From contig NC_066268.1 of NCBI RefSeq assembly GCF_905404315.1, positions 14,050,001 to 14,114,000 of the forward strand: DNA of 64,000 bases, read 5' to 3'. The first letter of the stretch is position 1, and each line of letters opens with the position of its first letter. The position numbers and the translations under genes were made by a program. This DNA is from Leptidea sinapis (taxonomy: Eukaryota; Arthropoda; Insecta; Lepidoptera; Pieridae). A model generated the notes under the pieces. It was not told where the DNA came from and did no database searches. It saw nothing but the letters and a program-made list of their open reading frames with translations. Of this stretch, positions 54,284 through 64,000 are shown piece by piece.

Positions 54284-57200
54284 ATTCTATTCTATTCTTT
54301 TTAGTGGCTTCTGTGGAAAGGGCACCACAACTCGCCAATGTCACGTTTCAATAGACCACCAAGCTCAGAGTGTGTCATTTGATCGGTGTTAACGAATTTA
54401 CAAGTGATTATGGTAATGATCGGTACCCAGATTCAAAACAGATTTATTTTATTATTATACCTGAAACAAATATACATGCTGTTAGATTATAATGGACAAA
54501 CACTGAGTATTACTTATATAAAACATTTATTGTGTTAGTTATAACTTAATACGAGTATTATTTTGTTTAATATATTTACATAAAATATTTACAAAACGAG
54601 TGAAAACGGTGGTGAGGAGGCATTTCATGGAGGTAGGGCGGGGGATTTCAGGATGTATAAAATTGTACAGGGAAGACTGCATTAAAGGACAATTAAAGAA
54701 CAAATGTTCTAAATTTCCCTCATCAAGTCCACAGTCAAATAGAGAGTGGTCTCTAATTCTTAGTTTGGCTAGGAATACTGGATTGCAAGAGTGGATTAAG
54801 CGTAACCGGCAAACTGTTGTTTTATTGGGGAATCTAAATTTCGAGAACCATGGTTTTAAAGGGATTACAGGTTGTATATCACCATAAAAGACGCCTTTAG
54901 AAGTTTTGGAAATCTGCCAGATGTTGGACCAACTCTCAAACAAATTTGTTTTCAAGGTGGTGCACAAGTCATGGGAGAAGATTTGAGAATGTTGTTGGGA
55001 ACCTGTATGAGCAGCTGACCTGGCACAAGCATCAGCATTTTCATTATCCAGTATACCTGGTATCCATGCTAGAACTATGTTGATGCTGAGATCATAGCAC
55101 TCTTTCAAGTTTTCTCTTATCTTGAGTATAATTGGAATCCTAATTTTTGAGCGAAATGGATTTGAGAGGATGGATTGAAGGCAGCTTTTGGAGTCCGACA
55201 GTATAATAGAATTTTTCAGGCCATGGGACTTAATAAATAAAATAGCTACATGTATGGCAATTGCTTCCCCCGTAAACACCGAAGTGACAGTTGGACAGCT
55301 ATAACTTAATACAATTCTTGTAGAGGGGATCCATACTGCAACACCAACTGGGCTCATGTGTGATTGTGTGTGCATCAGTGAAAATCTTATGCCAATTTAG
55401 GAAATCTGTATGCATCACATGAGAAAAAGTTTTGTTAGCTTCTATGGTGGACTTATTAATGCCGAGATCTAAAATTACTGAGGGTTGGAAGGTAAGTGCA
55501 CTGAATGGTATTGAGAATAGGGGTAATTTCGAAAGTTGGAAAAAGGGGTTAAAGAGGTTAGAATACAATAGGTAACTATGGGCAAGACATGATCTCTTAA
55601 CTTGAGAAATTTGGTTATTGTTGTATAAACCAACTAATTGATCTAATTTTTGCAGCAGAGGGTGATCACGGAATTCCGCTAATTTAAAAAACAGTTTATT
55701 AGCGAGGAACTGTCGACGGAGCGAAAGGGGAGGTTCTACACACTCGACCTGCATAGCGTTAAAAGGGCTAGATTTCATAGCTCCTAATATAATGCGCAAA
55801 CATTTTGCCTGTAATTTATCTAACTTATCTAAACCTGCCTTATTGCCTGGAATCAACAGTAATGTACCATAATCCACGTAGCTACGAATTATGGTTGTAA
55901 AGTTTTGTAAAGCAATCTTTGGGTGAGGGGGTGAGCTCCCCACCAAACGCCAGATAATGAGCGAAGGATGTTAATATTTTTTTTTACACTTTTGGGAGAT
56001 GTAGTTAAAGTGCTTTACTCCTGTTCATTTTTGATCTAACCAGACACCCAAGAACTTAACATTATCGACAACAGGAACTTCTGTATTGTAAATTTTTACT
56101 TTGATTACAGGGAGGCGTCTTTTGTTGGTGAATAGAACTACCCTACTTTTGGACGGTGATAGTGTTAGCCCATGTTGCAAGAGGTATGATGATAGATATT
56201 CTAGAGCATGACTCAAACGATTAGAAGAATCCTGTATAGACTTATCAGAAGTATATAGAACAATATCATCTGCATATTGCAAGAATTGGCAAAAGGGGTT
56301 AACTGTGCTAGAAATATCAGAAGTATACAGGTTGTATAGTATAGGACTGAGATCAGAACCTTAAGGTAAACCTTTCCAAACTGATTTAGAAGGTAGGTGC
56401 GAGGATGGGCCTTTAATGGTAATTGTTCGCTCCATTAGCATATTGCATATGGATCGAGTACGCTTCACTTGAATACTCAGCTGAATGAGTTTGCTCCTGA
56501 GCAGAGGAAGAGCCACGTAATCATATGCGGATTCTACATCTAGAAAAACTGTGAAAAGAGTTTTTTTTGGAAAAGTGCTAATCTAATATCAGTGGTAAGG
56601 ATACCCAAGCTTTCTAATGAGCTCTTCCCCTTTCTGAATCCATACTGGGAATCAGAAATGAGGTTATTGTATTCAACAAACCACTCAAGTCGATGTTTGA
56701 TCATATGTTCACATATTTTTGCAAGAGCAGATGATAGGGCAATTGGTCTATAACTGGTGGCTTTAGATGGACTCTGACCTGGTTTAAGTAAGGGGATAAT
56801 AACTTGATTTTTCCAAGATGGAGGTATGGCACCAACATCAAAAAGGTTGTTGATAATTTTGAGGTAGTATTCTTGTGATCTGATAGAAGATTGTTTAAGG
56901 AAAGAATAGGGGATGCCATCAGCCCCGGGAGAAGTGTCAACTAAACCATCCAATGCCAGAAAAAGTTCTGAAAAAGAGAAGGGGGAGTCTAAACTATGAG
57001 TTGATGATAGAGGGCTTGGAGGTGAAGGCAGATAGTCTTCATTTGGAACTGAAGGGGGTGACAACCTATCTGCAAAGGATTCAAGCCATACAGATGGATC
57101 CACACTTGAGTCATGCTCCAAAGAATAGTAAGAGAGAGGCTCTTTTTAATTTGTTTCCATACAATTGTAGGTGGTCAATGAGGAGATAAGCTCTGGCAAA

Positions 57201-58290
57201 AATTAAACCAACCTTGTTTTTTTCTTTTTGGCAAATAAATTAGTGGCCTTAGCAGCAGCTTTTTTATAATTAATAAAGTTGGACAAAGTCATGCTTCTGT
57301 TATGTTTTTTCTGCTAATCTTCTATCCTTAGCAGCCTTGGTGCATTCTGAATCCCACCAAGGAGTAGAAATTTTATTATTGGATGGTTTTTTTAAAGGAA
57401 AATTTTGGTCAGCACAAAATATCATGACCTCTGCTAATTTATTATAATTTTCTACAGCATTTGAATGCTTAGGATCAGGAAAGCTTAAAATTTTTTCATC
57501 AAGGCAAGTGGAAAATTGCTGCCAATTTGCATTTGATAATATATATTTGAGAGAAGGGGAAAAATTTTGAGCAGGGATCACTTTATCAGGTAATGAAATC
57601 ATAATAGGATCATTATCACTGCCATTAGAAATTTGTAGGATGTTCCAAGAAATAAGAGAAGCAAGACAAGGGGAACATAGGGTAATGTCAACTGCACTTT
57701 TTGGATTTTGAGAAGGAGCAACCCTGCGGGTTGGACTGCCATCATTTGATATGCAGAGATTACATTCATCAAAAAGATCAAGAAGAGAAAGAGAAAAATA
57801 ATCAGTTGCGCTAGCGCCCCAAGACATGTGATGTGCATTAAAACCCCCCATTAAAATCACAGGAGAGAGAATATACGAGATTAAATGGAGAATGTCTGCA
57901 ATCATAGTTGAGTGAGGATGAGGGATATATATAGAGACCATGGAGATGTTCAAAACTTTTGCAGCAACAATATTTATACCGGGATGTTGCTTTGGAAGGA
58001 TTATTGGGGAAAAGGGAAGGGTGCGTCTTATAGATAAGACGCAGCCTGCGCCAACACCCTCTGCTCGATCATCTCTTAGACATGCATAGCCCGTGACCCT
58101 GATCCAGGGGCCAGCCATATCTCAGATATGGCAATGGCAGAAAGAAGGTATTTATTTATAAGATATATAAGGCTTGGTTTCCTAGGACGTACGCTTCTGG
58201 TGTTCTATTTCAGAATGGACACTGGGGCCATGATTATTACAGAGGGATAAGATGTGAGATAGTGGGTGGGCAACGTTGGTCGGTATGTTT
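54284..58290 (-). mobile_element. I-type LINE with RNase H, inserted in a MITE
   Basis: About 4 kb on the minus strand: ORF2 with endonuclease, RT and RNase H, then a 3' region ending in AAAAAGAATAGAATAGAATA. Upstream of ORF2 only about 60 bp remain, so ORF1 is missing and the copy is 5'-truncated. RNase H places it in the I/R1-like group of LINEs. Both flanks belong to one MITE. Confidence 0.8.
54539..58231 (-). pseudogene. I-type LINE ORF2: endonuclease, RT, RNase H; broken
   Basis: About 1,230 codons in order. Endonuclease: MAPVSILK-stop-NTRSV from 58231, AISEIWLAPW, VILMGGFNAHHMSWG, SAVDITLCSP, GSDNDPIMI. RT: TSPGADGIPYSF, YRPIALSSALAKICE, YGFRKGKSS, FLDVESAYD, GLP-stop-GSDLSP, FLQYADDIVLY. 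C-terminus: RSYVDYGTLLLIPG. RNase H: IFTDA, FTGEAIAI, ILSDSKSCLQSI, NENADACARSA. A cysteine-rich end follows (CGLDEGNLEHLFFNCPL). Endonuclease motifs are changed: the usual GDFN reads GGFN and SDH reads SDN. Stops interrupt the start (TGG to TAG) and the PQG motif (CAA to TAA). Frameshifts lie near 56540, 55980 and 55370. The RNase H catalytic acidic residues look intact. Confidence 0.85.
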
Positions 58291-58498
58291 AGAGTATAGA
58301 TTTGTCTACCTCTAGTGAACCAAATGATTTGAGTATTCTTTAGTGTTAATTCCGCCAATATTTGTCTTTAAACAATTCGACACGTGTTTCGCCTCTACAT
58401 GAGGCATTCTCAGGACCTGTTGTCTCGCCAAAATCTGGCACAAGACTACCTCCAGTGAATTAAACTAAGGATAGATAGGTTATTGTAAACGGCCGTAA
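58291..58498 (-). mobile_element. Right part of the split MITE, itself interrupted
   Basis: AGAGTATAGATTTGTCTACC TCTAGTGAA (to 58319), then TTAAACTAAGGATAGATAGG and the terminus ACGGCCGTAA (to 58498), complete the MITE begun at 54185. Between them lies a second insertion (58320-58445) flanked by a 14-bp duplication. Confidence 0.8.
58320..58445 (+). mobile_element. Foldback-type repeat, 126-bp insertion with 14-bp duplication
   Basis: Begins CCAAATGATTTGAGTATTCT and ends AATCTGGCACAAGA, matching the middle of the family at 43992. CTACCTCTAGTGAA (58306-58319) and CTACCTCCAGTGAA (58446-58459) flank it. A target duplication this long is more typical of retroposition (SINE) than of DNA-transposon insertion. 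Confidence 0.8.
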
Positions 58499-58664
58499 GA
58501 CTCATTATTCGTTCGACCACAATAGTAGATACTATGGTGGGCTGTTGTCACGGTTTTTTAACAAGTAGAAAGTTCATAGATGATGCAAACATTTAATACG
58601 AAATATTTACACAGTTGCTGCATAAATGTTGTTTCTTATTGTATATAACGACCAAAATCACCAC

Positions 58665-58736
58665 GGTTCCATGGTGTAATGGTTAGCACTCTGGACTTTG
58701 AATCCAGCGATCCGAGTTCAAATCTCGGTGGAACCT
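58665..58736 (+). tRNA. tRNA-Gln (anticodon TTG)
   Basis: Identical over all 72 nt to the genes at 12500-12571 and 14329-14400. Loop CTTTGAA gives TTG, and the discriminator is T. A short TTTT (58741-58744) can terminate Pol III. The 5' flank differs from the other two, so only the gene itself is conserved. Confidence 0.97.
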
Positions 58737-60466
58737 GTTATTTTAATCTATATTTTTAATTCGGGTTACAGAGTATAAATTGTATTTTCTGCGGCTTTTA
58801 ATTTTTTATTCCGTCTTTACTGTTGCATCCCTTAATGATAGATGAAATATAGTATTAAACTAACATAGAATCGAAGATATGATCTGGTCGGTACATAGTT
58901 GACCTTCCACGCGGTTTAATGCCTTCCACTTTAACCTGGACGACAAGCCGTTCCGTAGATGCGTAGACTGACTGTAAAGCGAGTTAGTGGGATTGCATTA
59001 ACATATTATATTTTTAAACTGCTTAAAATTGTTAAAGTTGTACTTCTTATGACGCGTTGGATGAGACACACTAACTATTTTGGAGTGTATAGTGTCTATA
59101 TTATTATTATTCAAATATTTATAAATGTTTAACACGCATGTTTTATATTATTGTGGATAAAAAACAAAATCAAACTTATTATGTATCTAAATATTTTATT
59201 TTTAATTATAATAAATGGACGTGAATGATAATGCATTATAAATATTTGTGACTAAGTTATTTATCAATTATAAACATTTGCTTTTATTTTTTTCAATTTT
59301 ATTTTCTTATAGATAATCTAAAGTTAACTGAAGGTGGGTGAAACTCGCCCTAACCCTTCCGATTCCATGTCCGATCGTTATCACCTGTAGGTACACGTCG
59401 CGCCATACATTAACTGTGAATTATTATTTCTGATTAATAAATTGTACGTCCCACAAGACTGGGCTGGGAAGTACGGGCACGTTCGCGTCAATTATGAAAT
59501 TTGATGCTTTTTCATTAAACTTTACGGGGCCCAGGAGACCCTAGGCACGGCCTTAGTGGGTTAGTGGTGGGTTCTGGCTTGACATATTAAGGGTTAGGTT
59601 AAAGGAGTGTCTGTTTGATTGTGGCATTTCCACTGTGTTTTATATGATACGAATTCTATACATAAGAATTTTAATATGCCGTATAAGATTTTTGTTTTCA
59701 ATAACAATGATTTCGCAATATTTCTTTCAGTATCTATCGTTCAATAATGAATTTCAACAATAATGAAGAATGAACCATATTACTAAAACTCCGCTGTCCA
59801 TCCGTCCTTGAACATTCCAAAATGGCAGGTACGCAAATTTAAAAAAAATACAAAGGCATTCAAAAAGTACATAGTGTATATGTCTCTTAAGATGACACAG
59901 GAGCGTTCCTGTGGTTATACGACTCGCATTTTTTTATCTCCTCTTTTTTTCCTCCTTTTTTTTGACTCCCTATTTTTTTTCTATATGTAGGATCTCTTCT
60001 ATCAAGATGGTTGAATGGATTTGAATAGCGACGGTCACAAAATGTTCATATGTTTTTCTCATTTATTTCAGGCACCATTGTTATCGCCTTGCATAAATTA
60101 TGCTTTGAATGCCCTTCAAAAGTCACAATTGTATTAGCAACACAAATTTTCAATACAATTTATATATTCACACTCAAACGTCTAAAGTTTCATATAAACC
60201 GATTTTTCAGTCAGAAATCTAAATAACTTATTCATCAACTCATAAAAAACAGAACCTTTCCTACAATGAAAGACAAAAAATACCCTTACAATATGTATTA
60301 CGTAATAAATAAAAAACATACGCCTTCCTGTAGATTTGTGACAAGTCGCTTTTATTAAAAACCATCCTACCTATTTAAGCCATTGCTGTGCAAAATCATA
60401 CCACTATGAGGCGTGGTAGGTTTGATACATTGTTAAGTTGACTTTATGTTACCCAATATTTAAATA
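58737..60466. other. No secure gene; polypyrimidine tract and splice-like sites
   Basis: A GC-moderate part at 59330-59620 is repeat-free. A long pyrimidine tract at 59928-59990 ends CTATATGTAG, and a good acceptor, TTTTTCTCATTTATTTCAG, ends at 60071. The frame after it gives only 22 codons (APLLSPCINYALNALQKSQLY) before a stop. This is too little for a call. Confidence 0.3.
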
Positions 60467-60768
60467 CCAGTGGCAGGCTCCTTTGCACAGGAAGCCGTCT
60501 AGATTATGGGTACCACAACGGCGCCTATTTCTCCCGTGAAGCAGTAATGTGTAAACATTACTATGTTTCCGACGTCGTTGCTCGTGAAATTACTGGGCAA
60601 ATTAACGTCTTATGTCTTTCGGTGACGAGCGCAATTATTGTGGTGCCGCTCAGAATTTTTGGGTTTTTCGAGAAATCCTGAGCGGCACTGCATTGTTATG
60701 GGTAGGGCGTATCAATTACCATCAGCTGAACGTCCTGCTCGTCTCGTCCCTTATTTTCATAAAAAAAT
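60467..60768 (+). mobile_element. SINE, 300-bp family, full-length copy
   Basis: Begins CCAGTGGCAGGCTCCTTTGC and ends CCTTATTTTCATAAAAAAA. The hairpin arms GCCGCTCAG and CTGAGCGGC are intact. Confidence 0.8.
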
Positions 60769-61311
60769 AGTAACGCTTAATGATATATAACACTGGAGCA
60801 GACGGCTGAACAGCGGCCAGCACGTCCACCACTTTTGTCTGTCCCAACAAGAAGTGCCTAATAGTTCAGAGCAATTCCTAACAGTTACAACTTACAATAC
60901 GAATATAGATACAACTTAATAATTCGAAACTACCAACTTCATCACAAAGTGATGTCACTAAGATAATACATATTTACAATTACTTTTAAAAAACAGTCGT
61001 CAACAAAGGATGACTACAAGACTCGCTCAATGGTCAGAGACTAAGCCATTGAATCATTTATATTTCACAGCCCTTAGTTTTAAAGTATAGTTGTAATATC
61101 CACAGTTTAGTATATATAAATGCTGAAAGGGCACATAACCACCGCTCACAATAGTGGGTACATACTAATTGCACATTTAAAAAAATAACCAGTTTTATAT
61201 TAACTAAATGTTTAAAATACCGGACATCATATATGGTTTTGACAATGATACATATATAAATACGGATTTCCTCATTAATACATTGCTTAAAACTTCACTA
61301 TATCTAAATTC
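60769..61311. other. No gene recognised
   Basis: AT-rich with a short GC-richer patch near 60790-60850; chance-length ORFs only. Confidence 0.4.
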
Positions 61312-61690
61312 TCTCAACATATGTCCTGTCCAGCGCCATTTCAATTTTCTGTATACTGTTTGAACTTTTTTGAATTTAGTTATCCCCTGAGAAAAGACAG
61401 AGAAATGGACCAAAATTATAACCGAATGGTACCCTAGAGAAAGCACACGAAGCAGAGGAAGACAGACAAAGAGATGGGAAGATGATTTTAAGAAAGCAGC
61501 GGGCCCAGAATGGTTACGTATAACAAGTGGAAAGCCTTAGAGGAGGCCTTTGTCGAAAGACAAGCTGTTACAAGGAGAGAACAACAGAATGCCAACGATA
61601 GATTGATAGTTTAAGCTAATGATATTTTGTTACCTCTATTAAACTTTTAATATGTTATGTTAATTATGTTCAAAATAACAGAAACAAATA
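61312..61690 (+). mobile_element. RTE-type LINE 3' fragment with 5' inversion
   Basis: From about 61385 the plus strand reads EKWTKIITEWYPRES, RSRGRQTKRWEDDFKKAAG and EEAFVERQAV, the C-terminal end of an RTE ORF, then a 3' UTR. The preceding ~70 bp (61312-61383) encode on the opposite strand QTVYRKLKWRWTGHMLRE, the residues that normally come just before. Inverted 5' segment followed by a direct 3' segment is the signature of twin-primed LINE integration. Confidence 0.7.
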
Positions 61691-62129
61691 CTTATTTTAT
61701 TTATTTATTTTATTTATATCTAAATTCACAATAGATCTAGATATAATACTTCACAACAAATGTAGATACATTCTTTAAAAGAACTTCACTATAACACAGT
61801 ATAAAAAACATCAACGACTAGGGTTATCAACCGTGCTCTTAAATAGAGTATTGAACTCTATTTCGTACCCGAAATATGTTAAAATGTTAATGTTAATGTT
61901 AAAAAAACTAATTAGAGTACGCTTACATTATTTGTACATATACTGACTTATTGGCACATACCAGCCATACACATTTAGGGACACACAGTGGGAAGCTCTA
62001 TTATTTGAGGCAAACTTTTGGCGGTACTCAGACACAAAACAGACGGAACGCACCTGCCGTTTCTGGATGCAGCCACAATCAAGTTGTTGGAGGAAAATAT
62101 GTAATCCAAACGTTTTGACACTACAGTCA
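61691..62129. other. No gene recognised
   Basis: AT-rich (TTTATTTATT runs near 61697-61718, GTTAATGTTAAT repeats near 61880-61900). Overlapping minus-strand ORFs at 61928-62188 run into the repeat next door and show no domain. Confidence 0.4.
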
Positions 62130-62286
62130 AAATCTCCTGAGAATGCCTCGTGCTTACATGAAACACGTGTCGAAATGTTTAAAGACAAATATTAGCGGAA
62201 TAAACTTGGAATCAACATTAAAGAAAACTCAAAACATTTGGATAATTATAGATTTCCGCAAAGTAACGCCAACTTCAATAAATTTT
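62130..62286 (-). mobile_element. Foldback-type repeat, half copy
   Basis: The reverse complement starts TTGAAGTTGGCGTTACTTTG and runs through ATTCCGCTAATATTTGTCTT to CACGAGGCATTCTCAGGAG. Same half as the 27793 copy. Confidence 0.7.
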
Positions 62287-63649
62287 TGAAAAATATGTTT
62301 AAAAAAACGTGTGTGTCTCGGGACGCGCGATTGAAGTGAAAAGTTATTATTTCAATTTTATGTATATTAATATGCCTATCTACCTGCCTACCGCTGCCGT
62401 ATACGCGAGAGAAAGGGAAGACAGACAGACTGGCGCCGTAACGCGTTACGTTACGAAGCGGCTAGTAGGAATAAGTTGTCACTTCTTAAATTTAGATTCA
62501 TACATACTCCTTTTAATTAATCTGTAGTCTTTATTCATCCTCTCTGTAATCATACATACTCTATTTCTAAGAAAGTAGGCAGCCCTACCTACAACCGTTA
62601 TGCATGACCGCATCTCATAAGGTTATGACCTCCATTTTAACCGGAACAAAATGAGGGGAATCACTGCAAAGATAAAGTATTTCACAAGGTACGTCCGGTC
62701 GCACTCAAACTAAATATTTCAGGTCAATGACGGGGAATGCCTGGCGATTCATATTATCGTGTATCGGATCTTACGTAAGCAGCTATAGTAATTTACAAGT
62801 CAGGTTTTTGGCGTATTTTAATGATGTCATATTGCTTCGTATTAGTATTTTAAATAGTTGCCGTTTTAGCTTTTTAAATCTTGAGTTTCCTTGGGGCATC
62901 ATCAGTTGAGACGAAATTGCCTACATAGGTAAAATCATAAGACTAAGAAATGACTAGCTTTTAGACGGCCTCACAGCCTCGATAATGCATGACCAATTTT
63001 AATTAATCAATCTGCGATTTAGCGTGGTTTAATATTCAAAATACTATCGAGCTAATGCTTACCGTAGTTGACTGTTAACGACTTTCTTACTGTTTTCTTG
63101 CGGAACTTTATATTTATTCCCACTCTGTCTTTTATTTTCAAACCTAGACATCTTCTCTCCATTCTTCTTTATTTCCATGTATACATAGGTTTTAAAGTGT
63201 CTAATGCTGAAATTAAGAATAAAGTGCCCTGCGCCATTTTACAGACAAATGAAATTTCTATTACCGCCTGTACGTTTGCAGGCACAAAGAAAAATTTGAT
63301 GGTAGGTGATCACACCACCTCTTTTATGAAATCAGAGTGGCAGAATTGAGCTGAAAAGATCAAAGTTTATTGGGTTAAAACTTTGATCGTACGTGGACTA
63401 AAGATTTTCGAGAACCGATGAACTCACATTCAGCTGCTGAATTCAATGAAATTGAAAGGTGTCTGGTGTTCCGAAGATACTATTCGGGATATATTTGGTA
63501 GTATGGGGCACAATGAAAGGTTTTTACGAAACGCCGGTAAAGAGGCATTTATTTTCCCAAATTACTTTAACTATCATATCTGATATCAATCTTATAATAA
63601 TATATAAATCTAGTGTCATGATGTTTGTTTCCAGTGAACTCTTAAACTA
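62287..63649. other. No gene recognised
   Basis: Short ORFs at 62309-62527, 62727-62909 and 63068-63349 have no recognisable domain. A repeat-free GC-moderate part lies at 62330-62470. No RNA gene seen. Confidence 0.35.
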
Positions 63650-63950
63650 AAGAACGGATTTTAATGGAGACTACTTCATGGAGTGCAGTTTAGTCGAACT
63701 TGAGAGATAGGATACTTTTAATTTCGATTTGAGACCCATAATTTTTTTTTCCAATATTTGTTTTGTATGGACATATTATCTATGAAAGAATTTATAGACG
63801 CACGGTTTTATAGTTCTGCTGTGAAACACTTTCACTATAACAGCAGGGTGCATATTTTACAAAACAATAATGTTATGAAATATTATTGATAAATTCATAA
63901 AAAACAGTACTTTATTTATTATATACAGAACAACGTCTGTCGGCTCAGCA
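63650..63950 (+). mobile_element. Helitron, decayed 3' part
   Basis: Matches, in opposite orientation, the element at 29355-29925: ACTTCATGGAGTGCAGTTTA, GAGAGATAGGATACTTTTAA, and an end AGAACAACGTCTGTCGGCTC AGCAC where CTAG has been lost. It has only one copy of the block duplicated there. Confidence 0.6.
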
Positions 63951-63965
63951 CTTATTATATTAAAA

Positions 63966-64000
63966 ACGTGTCACGTTGTTTGTCCTCGACGAACTCCTTA
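63966..64000 (+). mobile_element. Start of another Helitron-like repeat, cut by the window end
   Basis: CGTGTCACGTTGTTTGTCCT CGACGAACTCC resembles the 5' internal sequence of the 29355-29925 element (inverted there). Only 35 bases are visible. Confidence 0.35.

Noticed and set aside
60072..60137. Terminal coding exon after the acceptor at 60071
   Set aside because: Only 22 codons before a stop and no partner exon; splice-like tracts are common in AT-rich DNA.
27793..62286. CRISPR-like array made from the recurrent foldback blocks
   Set aside because: Copies are tens of kilobases apart, differ in orientation and lack regular spacers; they are interspersed repeats in a eukaryotic genome.

Overview
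This 64 kb window is nuclear DNA from an insect, most likely a lepidopteran. The sequence is strongly AT-rich and its ORFs are short. Three tRNA genes have Pol III-type terminators and no encoded CCA. The interspersed repeats are an assemblage typical of butterflies and moths: Helitrons ending in CTAG, several non-LTR retrotransposon clades, SINEs, mariner and MITEs. The species call is inference from repeat style. I see no operons, Shine-Dalgarno sites, CRISPR arrays or other prokaryotic architecture.

No confident host protein-coding gene was found. The secure host genes are three identical tRNA-Gln(TTG) genes: one on the minus strand at 12.5 kb and plus-strand copies at 14.3 and 58.7 kb. 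Two candidate host exons (13312-13627 and 40324-40605) are reported at low confidence. Everything else with coding character belongs to transposable elements.

Layout. 0-10 kb: THAP-exon MITEs (1.57, 2.2 and 9.1 kb), a MITE ending in TAACGGCCGTT, a complete small Helitron at 5.4 kb, and SINEs. 10.9-12.1 kb: a decayed mariner. 12.5-14.4 kb: an inverted pair of tRNA-Gln genes around a candidate exon. 15-22 kb: mostly unassignable AT-rich DNA with SINE scraps and a tRNA-like region at 20.6-20.9 kb. 22.5-31 kb: CR1/Jockey-type LINE fragments, MITEs, SINEs and two Helitrons meeting tail to tail. 32-34.3 kb: LINE scraps, a SINE and a GC-rich island. 35.9 kb: a perfect 27-bp inverted repeat. 36.1-39.8 kb: a near-complete but broken LINE with an SGNH-like ORF1 piece, endonuclease and reverse transcriptase. 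40.8-50.9 kb: a second mariner, more LINE fragments, foldback-type repeats, and a reverse-oriented copy of the 5.4 kb Helitron. 51.7-54.0 kb: a LINE with an uninterrupted 690-codon reverse-transcriptase ORF. 54.2-58.5 kb: a MITE split by a 4 kb I-type LINE (endonuclease, RT, RNase H) and by a second insertion with a 14-bp target-site duplication. 58.7-64 kb: a tRNA, a SINE, an RTE fragment with a 5' inversion, and Helitron remains.

The relations worth following are between parasites. The abundant ~300-bp SINE and the CR1/Jockey-type LINE appear to share their 3' end, suggesting that the LINE mobilises the SINE. Small MITEs retain the first THAP-encoding exon of a lost parent transposon. Several nested insertions give a readable order of events. 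I found no convincing novel defence or metabolic system.
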